Origin: Aquaspirillum sp. LM1
GTDB lineage: Bacteria; Pseudomonadota; Gammaproteobacteria; Burkholderiales; Aquaspirillaceae
DNA: 64,000 nucleotides
NCBI RefSeq assembly: GCF_002002905.1
Contig: NZ_CP019509.1
Span: 2,599,001-2,663,000, forward strand
Reading direction: 5' to 3'
How positions within the stretch are numbered: position 1 is the stretch's first letter; each line of letters begins with the position of its first letter. Below the pieces are notes generated by a model that saw nothing but the letters and a program-made list of their open reading frames with translations, was not told the DNA's origin and made no database searches. A program made the position numbers and the translations under genes. Below are positions 8,952-18,819 of the stretch, one piece after another.

Positions 8952-9572
8952 ATGCTTGACCAGCTGATCACCGAATTCGATAAAGGCCTGCGCACGCTGC
9001 TGGCGCCGGCTTCCACGCTGCGGGCCTACCCGGATGACGGGCTGGAAGACGCCGAGCTGAACGATGCCGAGCGCCGCCACGCGCTGGGCCTGATGCGCAT
9101 CAACCACTGTGGCGAAGTGTGTGCCCAGGCGTTGTATCAGGGCCAGGCGCTGACCGCGCGCGACCCGGTGGCGCGCGAGGCGCTGAAAGAAGCGGCATGG
9201 GAAGAAACCGAACACCTGGCCTGGACCGAACGGCGCATTGCCGAACTGGGCGGGCACAAGAGCGTGTTCAACCCGGTGTGGTACGTCGGTTCACTGGCAA
9301 TGGGCGTGACCGCCGGCCTGCTGGGCGATAAATGGAACCTGGGCTTTCTGGAAGAAACCGAGTACCAGGTGGAAGCACACCTGAACGAGCATCTGGAAAC
9401 CCTGCCAGCGCAGGACGCCAAAAGCCGGGCGATTGTCACCCAGATGCGCGACGATGAAGTGCGCCACGCCGAAACCGCCCATGCGCTGGGCGCGGCCAAG
9501 CTGCCGCTGCCGGTGAAGGGACTGATGCATTTGACTTCGCAGGTGATGAAAAAAACCAGCTACTGGGTGTAG
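8952..9572 (+). CDS. coq7: Demethoxyubiquinone hydroxylase (Coq7)
   Basis: A 206-residue di-iron hydroxylase catalysing the C6 hydroxylation step (3-demethylubiquinone formation) in aerobic ubiquinone synthesis. Two carboxylate/histidine motifs are visible: EETEHLAW near residue 82 and DDEVRHAETA near 165, with the N-terminal NHCGEVCAQALYQGQ supplying another ligand glutamate. Length fits the bacterial Coq7 family, used instead of UbiF in many Neisseriales and Pseudomonads. It ends at a strong hairpin, so it is probably monocistronic. Start ATG is preceded by GTGGAGAA. Confidence 0.95.
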   Translation: MLDQLITEFDKGLRTLLAPASTLRAYPDDGLEDAELNDAERRHALGLMRINHCGEVCAQALYQGQALTARDPVAREALKEAAWEETEHLAWTERRIAELGGHKSVFNPVWYVGSLAMGVTAGLLGDKWNLGFLEETEYQVEAHLNEHLETLPAQDAKSRAIVTQMRDDEVRHAETAHALGAAKLPLPVKGLMHLTSQVMKKTSYWV

Positions 9573-9591
9573 TCCGCGTGCCCCTTGCGCC

Positions 9592-9622
9592 GGGCGTGTT
9601 TCCCTTGCCGGGAAACACGCCC
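9592..9622 (+). terminator. Perfect 13-bp hairpin after coq7
   Basis: Arms GGGCGTGTTTCCC and GGGAAACACGCCC with a five-base loop. No U-tract follows, so it may be a weak terminator or an mRNA 3'-end stabiliser. Confidence 0.6.
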
Positions 9623-9634
9623 CCTCCTGCTTAA

Positions 9635-10669
<1,035 letters not shown>

Positions 10670-10702
10670 ACGCCGGTTCGGAGCACGCCCCCCCCCAACG
10701 CA

Positions 10703-10744
10703 ACACAGCCCCGAGGGTCATCCCGTCGGGGCTGTTGGTGTTTT
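10703..10744 (+). terminator. Rho-independent terminator after hemB
   Basis: Inverted repeat ACAGCCCCGA / TCGGGGCTGT enclosing an inner GGG..CCC pair, followed by TGGTGTTTT. It starts 34 bp past the hemB stop. Confidence 0.8.
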
Positions 10745-10926
10745 GCCGGACAGCAGACAAAACAAAGCCCCATCAGCATAGTGCCATGGGGCGAAATTCT
10801 ATACGGGCCATGCCGGGGACGATTTCAGTGCAGCCCAGCCATCCACTTGCAGCATGCAACCCGGTTGCAGGTCAGGCCAGCGGCACCCGCGCAGGTGCCG
10901 CAACCTTGACTCAGCGTCCTGCCTGA

Positions 10927-11508
10927 TTACTTCTTGCCAGCCACGGTGTTGGTCACCGTGTTGGTGGTGCGGGCGACAGCAGCGCTGGCAGCCTTGGCCG
11001 AGTTGGCAGCAGCTTCAGCACCGGCTTCAGCCAGTTCGGTACCCACTTTTTTCGCGGTGCGGGTCACGTTGTCGTAAGCGGCGGTAGCCGAGGTCAGCAT
11101 GTTCTTGACGGCGTTGATGGCCACTTCGGAACCTGCCGGTGCGTTCTTGGACACTTTGTCCAGGTTGGCGCACAGTTGCTTGTTGAATTCCAGCACTTGC
11201 TCTTCAACAAACGATTGAATTTCGTTTTGGGTCTGGATGGCTGCGTCGTATACCGAGCGGGCCACCGAGAAAGCTTGGTCGATGCCCGGCTGAGCCAGGC
11301 CAGCCTGGAATTCCAGCACGGCTTTCGGGTCTTTCATTTCCACCAGGGCCTTGGTGGTCGCGGCTTGTTCGGCCAGCAGCTTCTTGGACAGTTCCAGATG
11401 CAGGTTGGCGAAGCGCTCGGCGCTGGCCAGCACGATATTGGACAGGCGCACAGCCTTGTCGAATTGGGCTTGGCTCAGGGTTTTCAGTTGCTCGTTGTTG
11501 TTGAACAT
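10927..11508 (-). CDS. phaP: Phasin family protein (PHA granule-associated)
   Basis: A 193-residue phasin, the amphipathic protein that coats polyhydroxyalkanoate granules. It has the family N-terminus (SQAQFDKAVRLSNIVLASAE), long helical heptad-rich segments through residue ~150, and an Ala/Lys/Thr-rich C-terminal tail. It is transcribed alone from a good promoter flanked by TGC-rich palindromes at 11625 and 11681. A phaJ-like gene elsewhere in the window (50882) carries the same palindrome. The symbol follows function; several paralogues may exist in the genome. Confidence 0.9.
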   Translation of the reverse strand: MFNNNEQLKTLSQAQFDKAVRLSNIVLASAERFANLHLELSKKLLAEQAATTKALVEMKDPKAVLEFQAGLAQPGIDQAFSVARSVYDAAIQTQNEIQSFVEEQVLEFNKQLCANLDKVSKNAPAGSEVAINAVKNMLTSATAAYDNVTRTAKKVGTELAEAGAEAAANSAKAASAAVARTTNTVTNTVAGKK

Positions 11509-11624
11509 GGTGCTTCCTTTCGCGTGGTCAAGGTTTGGTGTTGTCTTCGCTCTACCGGTGGATGTGCCTGGGCGAAGGTACCGCCGTCTGCTGCCTGTCC
11601 GCCTGGGTTGGCTTCAGATGCTGC

Positions 11625-11632
11625 GTTGCAAC
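11625..11632. promoter_or_regulatory. Downstream TGC-palindrome at the phasin promoter
   Basis: GTTGCAAC, a self-complementary octamer, lies just downstream of the phasin -10 and shares its sequence with the half sites of the larger palindrome at 11681. A PhaR-type repressor would be the expected ligand; this is inference. Confidence 0.45.
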
Positions 11633-11644
11633 ATCCTGGAATGA

Positions 11645-11673
11645 AGATTACCTAACCCAGAACGGTTCGTCAA
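11645..11673 (-). promoter_or_regulatory. Sigma70-type promoter of the phasin gene
   Basis: On the minus strand, TTGACG (11668-11673) and TAATCT (11645-11650) are separated by exactly 17 bp, in the orientation of the phasin gene and about 137 bp upstream of its ATG. The box quality is high. Confidence 0.7.
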
Positions 11674-11680
11674 GCATTTT

Positions 11681-11693
11681 GTTGCATTGCAAC
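11681..11693. promoter_or_regulatory. Candidate PHA-regulon operator (GTTGCATTGCAAC)
   Basis: A 13-bp palindrome, GTTGCA-T-TGCAAC, sits eight bases upstream of the phasin -35. The same arrangement with a different centre base (GTTGCA-G-TGCAAC) lies upstream of the phaJ-like gene at 50850. TGC-rich inverted repeats are known targets of the PHA-responsive repressor PhaR; the assignment here is inference. Confidence 0.55.
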
Positions 11694-11699
11694 ATGGGG

Positions 11700-12279
11700 C
11701 AAGTAGCTATTTTTCATTGTATTTTTACCTGCTCGTAACAGTTGGTCACAATTATTCTTCACATGACCATGGTTTTGTGCAACACAGCTAGCATACGCCA
11801 CTTTGCCCTCCCTCCGTAGCAAGACCGGACCCTTTACGACATCTTTGCCAGGCCAGTGGGCAGAAAATGCCACACGCCACGTCCATCTGCCTCATGCCGG
11901 ATGGCCCGCCGGCAGCCAGGCCCGCTTTGCGGCAAGACGGTGCCGGTTTTTCTCCTGCCGCCCGCTGGAATCTGCCCCCACGCGCGCCAACCGCCTTGAA
12001 GCGCACAATTGGTGCGGGTACACTCGCCTTGAATAATGGTCATCCCAGCCCGTCATGCGGGGTCCGCGGCGCACCTGCACCACGCCAGCCAGGCCCCTGC
12101 AGCGGTATTTCATACGCTCAATAAGGTGGCAATCCCGCCTGCGATTACTGCCTAAGCAATGTGCTGTGGCACACTCAACGATGACCGAGATAAAGGCACC
12201 ATGCTTATGTTGTTCAGCACCAGGTTCAGCCCGGACTTCTGTTGCCAGCGCCCCGAAGCGGCCACTGGAGATTAACGCC
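11700..12279. other. Intergenic region upstream of minC
   Basis: About 580 bp between the phasin promoter and minC with no ORF I can support on either strand; short open frames here have atypical composition and no recognisable motif. It must contain the minC promoter, but I could not pick out convincing boxes. A CTGGAG ribosome binding site (12265-12270) defines the minC start. Confidence 0.5.
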
Positions 12280-13113
12280 ATGCCAGATACTGTCGGTGTT
12301 TCTGCCCTGGGAGCACCTTCCCACGTCGTAACCGCCCCGCAATCGCTTGCCGTGCTGGACATCAAGTCGGCGTCAGTGGATGTGCTGTCCATCCTGCTGC
12401 GCTCAGCGGACCCGGCACAAATCCATCACGAACTGGGCTCGCGCCTGGCGCGCCGGCCAAAAACCTTTGCCGGTGAACCCTTTTTGCTGGATTTGTCCAA
12501 CCTGGATGAAGGGGTGATGAATACCCTGCCTGAGCTGTATCGCATCCTGCACGAACAAGGGGTGCGCATCATCGGGGTGCGCCACGCCCACCCAAGTGTG
12601 GGTGAGCAGGCGCAGGCGCTGGGCTGGAACTGGTTTCCGGCCAAGCTGGAGCGCCCGCCCGCGCCCGCGCCGGTCACAACGCAAGCGCCGGCCCCGGCAG
12701 TAGCCGAGGTCAGCCCGGCCCCGGCAGAGCCCACGCCCGTGGCCGACACCAGCCCAGCCACGCCGGATAGCCCGTGCTGCAAAACCCTGGTGATCGACCG
12801 ACCGGTGCGCGCTGGCCAGCAGGTGTACGCCCGCGATGGCGATCTGGTGGTGCTGGCGGCAGTCAGTTCCGGAGCCGAGCTGATTGCCGACGGCAATATT
12901 CATATTTATGCCCCCATGCGCGGGCGGGCGCTGGCAGGCGCGCGCGGCAATGCCAGCGCACGGATTTTTGCCCAGCAGCTGTCTGCCGAGCTGGTGTCGG
13001 TGGCTGGGGTGTACCGCACACTGGAAGACGAGCTGCCCCCCACCTTGCGTGGGCGCGCTGTCCAGATTTTTCTGGATGGCAGCAAACTGGTGCTGGCCCC
13101 GCTTGGGGCTTGA
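12280..13113 (+). CDS. minC: Septum site-determining protein MinC
   Basis: A 277-residue division inhibitor that blocks FtsZ polymerisation at the poles with MinD. The N-terminal FtsZ-inhibitory domain (residues 1-125) is joined by a Pro/Ala-rich linker of about 50 residues to the C-terminal beta-helix MinD-binding domain with the conserved DGDLVVLAAVSSGAELIADG and GRALAGARGN. Although the frame is open upstream, the ATG at 12280 is chosen because CTGGAG lies nine bases before it and conserved sequence begins there. The linker is longer than in E. coli (231 residues). First gene of minC-minD-minE-oxyR. Confidence 0.95.
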   Translation: MPDTVGVSALGAPSHVVTAPQSLAVLDIKSASVDVLSILLRSADPAQIHHELGSRLARRPKTFAGEPFLLDLSNLDEGVMNTLPELYRILHEQGVRIIGVRHAHPSVGEQAQALGWNWFPAKLERPPAPAPVTTQAPAPAVAEVSPAPAEPTPVADTSPATPDSPCCKTLVIDRPVRAGQQVYARDGDLVVLAAVSSGAELIADGNIHIYAPMRGRALAGARGNASARIFAQQLSAELVSVAGVYRTLEDELPPTLRGRAVQIFLDGSKLVLAPLGA

Positions 13114-13155
13114 GCCACTATCAAAATAGAAACGTTCAACGTTCAGGAAAATACC

Positions 13156-13965
13156 GTGGCAAAAATTATTGTAGTGACGTCGGGTAAAGGCGGCGTGGGT
13201 AAAACCACCACCAGCGCCAGCTTTGCAGCCGGACTGGCCCTGCGTGGACACCGGACCGTGGTGATCGACTTTGACGTCGGCCTGCGTAACCTGGATCTGA
13301 TCATGGGCTGCGAACGCCGGGTGGTGTACGACCTGATCAATGTGATCAACAAGGAAGCCAAGCTCAATCAGGCGCTGATCAAGGACAAGCACTGCGACAA
13401 CCTTTACGTGCTGCCGGCCTCGCAAACCCGCGACAAGGACGCGCTGACCAAAGAAGGCGTGGGCGAGGTGCTCAGCGAGCTGGCCAACGACTTTGAATAC
13501 ATCATCTGCGATTCGCCTGCCGGCATCGAAAGCGGCGCGCTGATGGCGCTGTACTACGCTGACGAAGCGCTGATTGTGACCAACCCGGAAGTCTCGTCGG
13601 TGCGCGATTCCGACCGGATATTGGGTATTCTGGCCAGCAAGTCCCGCCGGGCGGAAAACAACGAAGACCCGATCAAGGAACACCTGCTGATCACCCGCTA
13701 CGCGCCTGGCCGGGTGGACAAGGGCGAAATGCTGTCAGTAGACAATATTCTCGACATCCTGTGTGTGCCGCTGATTGGGGTGGTGCCTGAATCGCCCAGC
13801 GTGCTGCAAGCCTCCAACGAAGGGATTCCGGTGATTCACAAGGCCGAAACCGATGTGGCGCAAGCCTATCAGGACGTGATTGGCCGCTTCCTGGGCGAAA
13901 GCCTGCCGCTGCGTTTTCTGGACACACCCAAGACAGGCCTGCTCAAGCGCCTGTTTGGAGGTTGA
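13156..13965 (+). CDS. minD: Septum site-determining ATPase MinD
   Basis: A 269-residue deviant-Walker ATPase of the ParA/MinD family that binds the membrane in its ATP form and recruits MinC. The deviant Walker [10 protein letters not shown] is at residues 10-18, [13 protein letters not shown] follows near 38, and the C-terminal amphipathic membrane-targeting helix ([10 protein letters not shown]) is present. It starts with GTG, which is supported by a purine-rich region (CAGGAAAATACC) just upstream. One base separates its stop from the minE ATG, implying translational coupling. Confidence 0.97.
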   Translation: MAKIIVVTSGKGGVGKTTTSASFAAGLALRGHRTVVIDFDVGLRNLDLIMGCERRVVYDLINVINKEAKLNQALIKDKHCDNLYVLPASQTRDKDALTKEGVGEVLSELANDFEYIICDSPAGIESGALMALYYADEALIVTNPEVSSVRDSDRILGILASKSRRAENNEDPIKEHLLITRYAPGRVDKGEMLSVDNILDILCVPLIGVVPESPSVLQASNEGIPVIHKAETDVAQAYQDVIGRFLGESLPLRFLDTPKTGLLKRLFGG

Positions 13966-13966
13966 A

Positions 13967-14227
13967 ATGTCGCTGATTGACCGCCTGTTCGACCGGCCAA
14001 AGAAAACCGCAGACATTGCCCATGAACGCCTGCAGATCATCCTCACCCATGAGCGCAATGGCCGGCACAGCACACCGGACTACCTGCCCGCGCTGCAAAA
14101 GGAATTGCTGGCAGTGATTTCCAAATATGTATCGGTGTCGGCAGAAAACATCAAGGTTCAGCTGGAACGCCAGGATCACATGGAAGTGCTGGAAGTGAAT
14201 ATCGTCCTGCCGGATCAGCGCGGATGA
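13967..14227 (+). CDS. minE: Cell division topological specificity factor MinE
   Basis: An 86-residue MinE that stimulates MinD ATPase and drives pole-to-pole oscillation. The N-terminal [20 protein letters not shown] matches the membrane-targeting sequence plus the anti-MinCD helix (residues about 13-31), followed by the topological specificity domain. GGAGG overlapping the end of minD positions the ATG at 13967. Its stop overlaps the oxyR start by four bases (ATGA). Confidence 0.96.
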   Translation: MSLIDRLFDRPKKTADIAHERLQIILTHERNGRHSTPDYLPALQKELLAVISKYVSVSAENIKVQLERQDHMEVLEVNIVLPDQRG

Positions 14228-15183
14228 CGCTGACCGAACTGCGCTACATTGTTGCCGTCGCTCGCGAGCGCCACTTTGGCCGCGCGGCCGCCGGCTGTTT
14301 TGTCAGCCAGCCCACACTGAGCATTGCCGTGCGCAAGCTGGAAGAAGAACTCGGCGTCACCCTGTTTGAACGCGGCAGCAACGAAGTCTCGGTCACCGAC
14401 ACGGGCGAGCGCATCATCGAGCAGGCCCAGCGCGTGCTCGATGAAGTGGCAGTGATCAAAACCCTGGCCTGCGAGCTGAAAAACGAGCTGGTCGGCCCGT
14501 TCCGGCTGGGGATTATTTTCACCATCGGCCCCTACCTGCTGCCGGCGCTGATTCCGGCGCTGCGCCAGCTGGCACCGGACATGCCGCTGTACCTGGAAGA
14601 AAATTACACCGCCCGGCTGGCCGACATGCTCAAGCGCAGTGAAGTGGACGCCGCCATTGTGGCCGAACCCTTTGACGAACCGGGCATTGTCACCTATCCC
14701 TTGTACGATGAGCCGTTTGTCGTTGCCGTACCGAAAAACCACCCATGGGCCACACGCAAAAGCGTATCGTCGGCAGAACTGGCCAATGAAAGCGTGCTGC
14801 TGCTCACCCAGGGCAACTGCTTCCGTGACCAGGTGCTGGCGCTGTGCGACCGCCTGCAAGCCGGGCCCACGCTGCCGGCAGCCAACACCACCCATGCGCT
14901 GGCACGCACCTTGCAGGGCAGCTCATTAACCACCATCCGCCATATGGTGGCCAGTGGCGTGGGCATTACCGTGATGCCGGCCACCTCGGTTGGGCCAGGC
15001 GATGACGCACTGCTGGGCATTGTGCCCTTCAGCACGCCCGCCCCCACCCGCCGGGTGGTGCTGGCCTGCCGCAAGCAGTTTTACCGGCGCAGCGCCATTG
15101 AGGCACTGCGCCAGGCCATCCGCAACAGCGCCCTGCCGGGCGGGGTGATTCCGGTGGCGGAATCCACCATGCTGGCCCAGTAG
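14224..15183 (+). CDS. oxyR: Hydrogen peroxide-sensing LysR regulator OxyR
   Basis: A 319-residue LysR-type regulator. The N-terminal winged HTH ([19 protein letters not shown]) precedes an effector domain in which Cys199 and Cys208 sit in [12 protein letters not shown], at exactly the spacing and numbering of the E. coli OxyR redox disulphide pair. It should activate catalase and peroxiredoxin genes upon peroxide oxidation. The gene overlaps minE by ATGA, so it is probably co-transcribed with the division genes, the same order seen in Neisseria. Family assignment is strong because both redox cysteines are present. Confidence 0.95.
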   Translation: MTLTELRYIVAVARERHFGRAAAGCFVSQPTLSIAVRKLEEELGVTLFERGSNEVSVTDTGERIIEQAQRVLDEVAVIKTLACELKNELVGPFRLGIIFTIGPYLLPALIPALRQLAPDMPLYLEENYTARLADMLKRSEVDAAIVAEPFDEPGIVTYPLYDEPFVVAVPKNHPWATRKSVSSAELANESVLLLTQGNCFRDQVLALCDRLQAGPTLPAANTTHALARTLQGSSLTTIRHMVASGVGITVMPATSVGPGDDALLGIVPFSTPAPTRRVVLACRKQFYRRSAIEALRQAIRNSALPGGVIPVAESTMLAQ

Positions 15184-15346
15184 CCACCTGCTTGCTTGCC
15201 CCTCATTCGTCTCAGGCACAGCGAGCCAGGCGCAGACAAGCCACCCATCTGCCGCATCAGCCGGCAATGCCTTTGCTGGGCAGGGCCAGAATCATTTATC
15301 ATGGTTTACTTTTTGATTAGTTGGTCTGGACAGGATAGTTATCAGT

Positions 15347-16486
15347 ATGGAATCCGTGCTTATCATCGGTAGCGGGCAAGCCGGGATTGCTCTGGCAAGC
15401 GAAATTCGCAAACTTGACCCGCGTCGCCCCATCACCCTGCTGGGGCGTGACACCCACAGTTTCAACCGCACCGAGTTTGTCCAGGCGCTGGGCCCACAGC
15501 AAACCCCGCTGACCATCAAACCCCTCACCGAGCTGGCCGAACGCCTGCGCATTGAGGTGGTGAGCGGCCACACCGTGCAGTCGATCAAGCCGATGGATGG
15601 CAGCGTGGTGACTGACCAGGGCGAGTTTCAAGCCGACAAGCTGGTGCTGGCCACCGGTGCCAGCCCAATGCTGCCCACGTTTTCCCGCGAACTGCCTGGC
15701 CTGGTGGCAGCGGTCACCCATGCAGCAGTGATCAACAAGCTGCGCGCCCGCCTGGCCAGCATCAACGACCTGATCATCATTGGTGCCGGCCAGTCGGGCT
15801 GCGAACTGGCCAACACCCTGGCCGATGCGGGCAAAAACGTCACCGTGGTGGAACAACACGCCGGCCCCTTGTTTGAACTGATGCCGCTGGATGCCCGACG
15901 CCATCTGGTGGAGCAATTGGAAGAACGCGGGGTGAAGTTCCAGTTCAACGCTCGCTGCGCCAGCGCCAGCAAGGAAGGCCACCGCGCCCGTCTGGGGCTG
16001 ACCAATGGCAAGACGGTGGAAGGCGATCTGGTGATTGCCTGCATTGGCGTGGTGCCCAACACCAAGCTGGCCAGCGATGCCGGGCTGAAAGTGCGCAAGG
16101 GCATTGTGGTTGACCGGCGGATGTCCACCAGTGCAGTCAACACCTATGCGCTGGGCGACTGTGCCGAGGTGAATGGCGTATGGCTGCCATACAGCCAGCC
16201 GATTCGCCACCAGGTGGCGGCGCTGGCGCGCACGCTGTGCGGCACGCCCACCCAGGTGAACTTCCCGCCGATGCCGCTGGCGCTGAACATCCCCTGCTGC
16301 CCAACGGTGATTGCCCAGCCACGCCCCGGCCTGCCAGGCCAGTGGGAAACGCTGATGGTTGAACGCGGGCTGAACGCCAGCTTCATCGACGACAACGGCC
16401 AGTTGCAGGGCTTTGTGCTGATGGGCGAGGAAACCGGCGAAGCACCGTTCCTGCAGGATGAAATTCCAAACTGGCTGAACCTTTGA
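15347..16486 (+). CDS. FAD-dependent pyridine nucleotide-disulphide oxidoreductase (rubredoxin reductase-like)
   Basis: A 379-residue flavoprotein. The FAD Rossmann motif GSGQAGIALASEI lies at residues 8-20, a second nucleotide-binding motif GAGQSGCELANTL near 146, and the FAD-ribityl motif YALGDCAEVNG near 266. The domain order matches rubredoxin-NAD(P) reductases and similar single-electron carriers' reductases; no rubredoxin gene is adjacent, so the partner is unknown. The stop codon TGA (16484-16486) is the second to fourth bases of the IS200/IS605 end TTGACATCC, so the insertion may have replaced the native last residues. The end (IPNWLNL) looks nearly full length. Confidence 0.85.
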   Translation: MESVLIIGSGQAGIALASEIRKLDPRRPITLLGRDTHSFNRTEFVQALGPQQTPLTIKPLTELAERLRIEVVSGHTVQSIKPMDGSVVTDQGEFQADKLVLATGASPMLPTFSRELPGLVAAVTHAAVINKLRARLASINDLIIIGAGQSGCELANTLADAGKNVTVVEQHAGPLFELMPLDARRHLVEQLEERGVKFQFNARCASASKEGHRARLGLTNGKTVEGDLVIACIGVVPNTKLASDAGLKVRKGIVVDRRMSTSAVNTYALGDCAEVNGVWLPYSQPIRHQVAALARTLCGTPTQVNFPPMPLALNIPCCPTVIAQPRPGLPGQWETLMVERGLNASFIDDNGQLQGFVLMGEETGEAPFLQDEIPNWLNL

Positions 16487-16521
16487 CATCCTCGCCGTCC
16501 TAAAGGCGATTCCTACGGCGC

Positions 16522-17023
16522 TCAGGCGGCAAGCGCCTGAGTCGCTTCGGTGGGTTCCTGTTTCATTGAGCGGCCCGACTGCACCGGCTCTCCGCAGGCT
16601 AAAACGCGATGCCCTCGCGCTAAAATATTGATTGCGCCGACAACATCGGCGTTTTCTTCAAAGCCGCACTCGACGCATTCAAACTTGGCTTGCGTCTGTC
16701 GATTGTCTTTCGACACATGGCCGCAGCACGGACAGGTTTGACTGGTGTATTGCGGCGGCACGGCAACAACAAAACCGCCGTTCCATGCCGACTTATACTC
16801 AAGCTGTCGCCGAAACTCAGCCCATCCCTGATCGAGCATCGACCGGTTCAGGCCGGACTTCTGTTTGACCATCTTGCCGTGCTGTTCGCTGTTGCCTTTG
16901 GACGACTTGGACATATGCCGAACCGGCAAATCTTCGATGGCGATCATGGCGTGGTTTTGGCTGATCTGGCACGAAGCCTTGTGCAAAAAGTCTTTCCGGG
17001 CGTTGGCCTTGAAGACGTTGCAT
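16522..17023 (-). pseudogene. tnpB: tnpB remnant with large internal deletion
   Basis: The start codon and first codons (ATGCAACGTCTTCAA, minus strand from 17023, encoding MQRLQ as in the intact copy at 44046) are joined out of frame to the last ~160 codons. About 240 internal codons, including the first RuvC aspartate, are missing. The surviving C-terminus retains a RuvC glutamate (IEDLPVRHMS), the zinc ribbon CPCC...CVEC and the last RuvC aspartate ([10 protein letters not shown]). An ATG at 16986 opens a 154-residue frame that cannot be an active nuclease. Sequence is clearly homologous to, but diverged from, copy 2. Confidence 0.85.
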
Positions 17024-17044
17024 GGATCGTACTATAGTTGGTCT

Positions 17045-17461
17045 ATGGAACATTTCAACGACATTAGACGCGGGCGGCACTGTGTTTTTAACATGCATGT
17101 CCATTTGGTATTTGTGGCAAAGTATCGGCACAACGTGTTCGACAAGGAGGCCATAGACAGGCTGCGCGAGCTGTTTGCCAAGGTATGCAAGGACTTTGAA
17201 TCGCAGCTTGTTGAAATGGACGGCGAACATGACCATGTGCATTTGCTGGTCAGCTACCCACCCAAAGTGCCGGTGTCTGCATTGGTCAACAGCTTGAAAG
17301 GCGTATCCAGTCGCGTGCTACGAAAAGAAAGGCCGGATATTGCCAAACGCTCCTACTACAAAGGCGTGCTCTGGTCGCCGTCTTATTTCGCTTCCTCGTG
17401 TGGCGGCGCTCCGATCAGCATCATTCGCCAGTACATTGAGCAACAGGCGACACCGACTTAA
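17045..17461 (+). CDS. tnpA: IS200/IS605 HUH-type transposase TnpA
   Basis: A 138-residue Y1 transposase of the REP/IS200 family that cuts and rejoins single-stranded IS ends. The HUH motif is visible as HDHVHLLV, and the nucleophile tyrosine lies in IIRQYIEQQ near the C-terminus. Length fits the family (130-155). The ATG at 17045 lies 22 bp from the divergent tnpB start. It looks intact, in contrast to the copy-2 homologue, so it could act in trans on both copies. Confidence 0.88.
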   Translation: MEHFNDIRRGRHCVFNMHVHLVFVAKYRHNVFDKEAIDRLRELFAKVCKDFESQLVEMDGEHDHVHLLVSYPPKVPVSALVNSLKGVSSRVLRKERPDIAKRSYYKGVLWSPSYFASSCGGAPISIIRQYIEQQATPT

Positions 17462-17702
17462 CAGCAGAAAAGGCGTCCTTCGGACTCCGCGCTATCCCTC
17501 CCCGGCCTGAAGGCCGAGGCTTTTCGCGCTAACGGGTAAAAACCCCGCCTCTCCTGGCCATGGCCAGCCGCGTGCGCATGGCTCGACGTCGAGACGCCAG
17601 GCCCAGCCACGGCTCTGGCGCTCACTTGCTTGGTTTTCCCTTATCGCCTCCCGCTTGTTACACTCTGCGGTCCGCCATTCTGGCTTAGCCGTCTGCCCCC
17701 GC

Positions 17703-18794
17703 ATGTCCATTCCCCACTCTGAATTTGCCCCCCGCGTGATTGCCTGGCAACGCCAGCATGGCCGCCATGGCCTGCCCTGGCAGGTCAGCGACCCGTACAA
17801 AATCTGGTTATCCGAAATCATGCTGCAGCAAACCCAGGTCAGCACCGTGCTGGGCTACTACAGCGCTTTTTTGCAACGCTTTCCCGACGTGGCGGCGCTG
17901 GCGGCAGCCCCCGTGGATGATGTACTGGCAGCCTGGAGCGGGCTGGGTTATTACAGCCGGGCGCGCAATCTGCACCGGGCGGCCCGTCAGGTGGTGGAAC
18001 AGCATGGCGGACAGTTTCCGGCAGACCCGGCAGGGCTGGTCAGCCTGCCCGGCATTGGCCGCTCCACGGCGGCAGCAATTGCCGCATTTGCCTTTGGCCA
18101 ACGCACGGCCATTCTGGACGGCAATGTAAAACGGGTGCTCACCCGCTGCTATGGCGTGGAGGGCTGGCCCGGCGACAAAGCCGTGGAAAACCAGCTATGG
18201 ACCCTGGCCGAACAACTGCTGCCGCGCGATGCCGCCAGCATGGTGGCTTACACCCAGGGCTTGATGGACCTGGGCAGCCAGGTGTGTGTCCGTGGCCAGC
18301 CACAGTGCCCGCGCTGCCCACTGAACAGCGGCTGTGTGGCACTGGCCAGCCAGCGCACCCGCAGCCTGCCCACCGCCCGACCACGCAAGGCGCAGCCGCA
18401 GCGCAGCACCCTCATGCTGCTGGCGCGCAGCCAGGATGGCCAGGTCTGGCTGGAGCGCCGCCCGCCCAGCGGCATCTGGGGCGGACTGTGGAGCCTGCCG
18501 CAGCTCGACACCCCGGAAGCACTGCCCGGCTGGCTGGCCCAGGCCGGCTGGAGCCACGCCCGCCTGGCCCCCGCCTGGCCGGCAGTCCAGCATGTTTTTA
18601 CCCACTTTCGCCTGACCCTGACCCCGCAGCCGCTGATGCTGGAGCACGCCGAGCCGGGGCCGGACAATGGCCAGTGGTGGCCGCTGGAACAGGCACTGGC
18701 GCTGGGTTTGCCCGCGCCAATCCGCCGCCTGCTGGCAGAATGCGGCCAGGGCCGGATTGGCGAGATGCAAAAAAATCTGGACCTTGATGCTTGA
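17703..18794 (+). CDS. mutY: A/G-specific adenine glycosylase MutY
   Basis: A 363-residue DNA glycosylase removing adenine mispaired with 8-oxoguanine. The catalytic Glu38 is in SEIMLQQTQ, the Asp139 in AILDGNVKRVL, and the HhH motif in LPGIGRSTAAAI. The 4Fe-4S cluster cysteines are at 195, 202, 205 and 211 with C-x6-C-x2-C-x5-C spacing. A C-terminal NUDIX-like 8-oxoG recognition domain occupies residues 230-355. The ATG at 17703 is preferred over an upstream frame extension to 17655 because the MutY N-terminus starts there. It lies 170 bp beyond the IS end. Confidence 0.95.
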   Translation: MSIPHSEFAPRVIAWQRQHGRHGLPWQVSDPYKIWLSEIMLQQTQVSTVLGYYSAFLQRFPDVAALAAAPVDDVLAAWSGLGYYSRARNLHRAARQVVEQHGGQFPADPAGLVSLPGIGRSTAAAIAAFAFGQRTAILDGNVKRVLTRCYGVEGWPGDKAVENQLWTLAEQLLPRDAASMVAYTQGLMDLGSQVCVRGQPQCPRCPLNSGCVALASQRTRSLPTARPRKAQPQRSTLMLLARSQDGQVWLERRPPSGIWGGLWSLPQLDTPEALPGWLAQAGWSHARLAPAWPAVQHVFTHFRLTLTPQPLMLEHAEPGPDNGQWWPLEQALALGLPAPIRRLLAECGQGRIGEMQKNLDLDA

Positions 18795-18819
18795 AAACTG
18801 CCCCAAGCGTCCATACTAT
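18791..18819 (+). promoter_or_regulatory. Sigma70 promoter of groESL
   Basis: TTGAAA (18791-18796) and TACTAT (18814-18819) are 17 bp apart. The -10 overlaps the first base of the CIRCE operator, so repressor binding would block initiation directly. Confidence 0.8.

Larger units (their letters stand above)
16483..17533. mobile_element. IS200/IS605-family insertion sequence, copy 1 (tnpA intact, tnpB deleted)
   Basis: Divergent tnpA (plus) and tnpB remnant (minus) with the family's typical ends: TTGACATCCTCGCC followed by a small hairpin and GATTCCTAC at the tnpB end, and CGCGCTATCCCTCCCC plus the GGCCTGAAGGCC hairpin at the tnpA end. No terminal inverted repeats are expected for this family. 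The outer boundaries are estimated by comparing with copy 2 at 44006. Confidence 0.8.

Noticed and set aside
15305..15346. ATAG-N-like sequence near 15340 as an OxyR binding site
   Set aside because: Only one half site approximates ATAG-N7-CTAT; spacing and the second half are missing.
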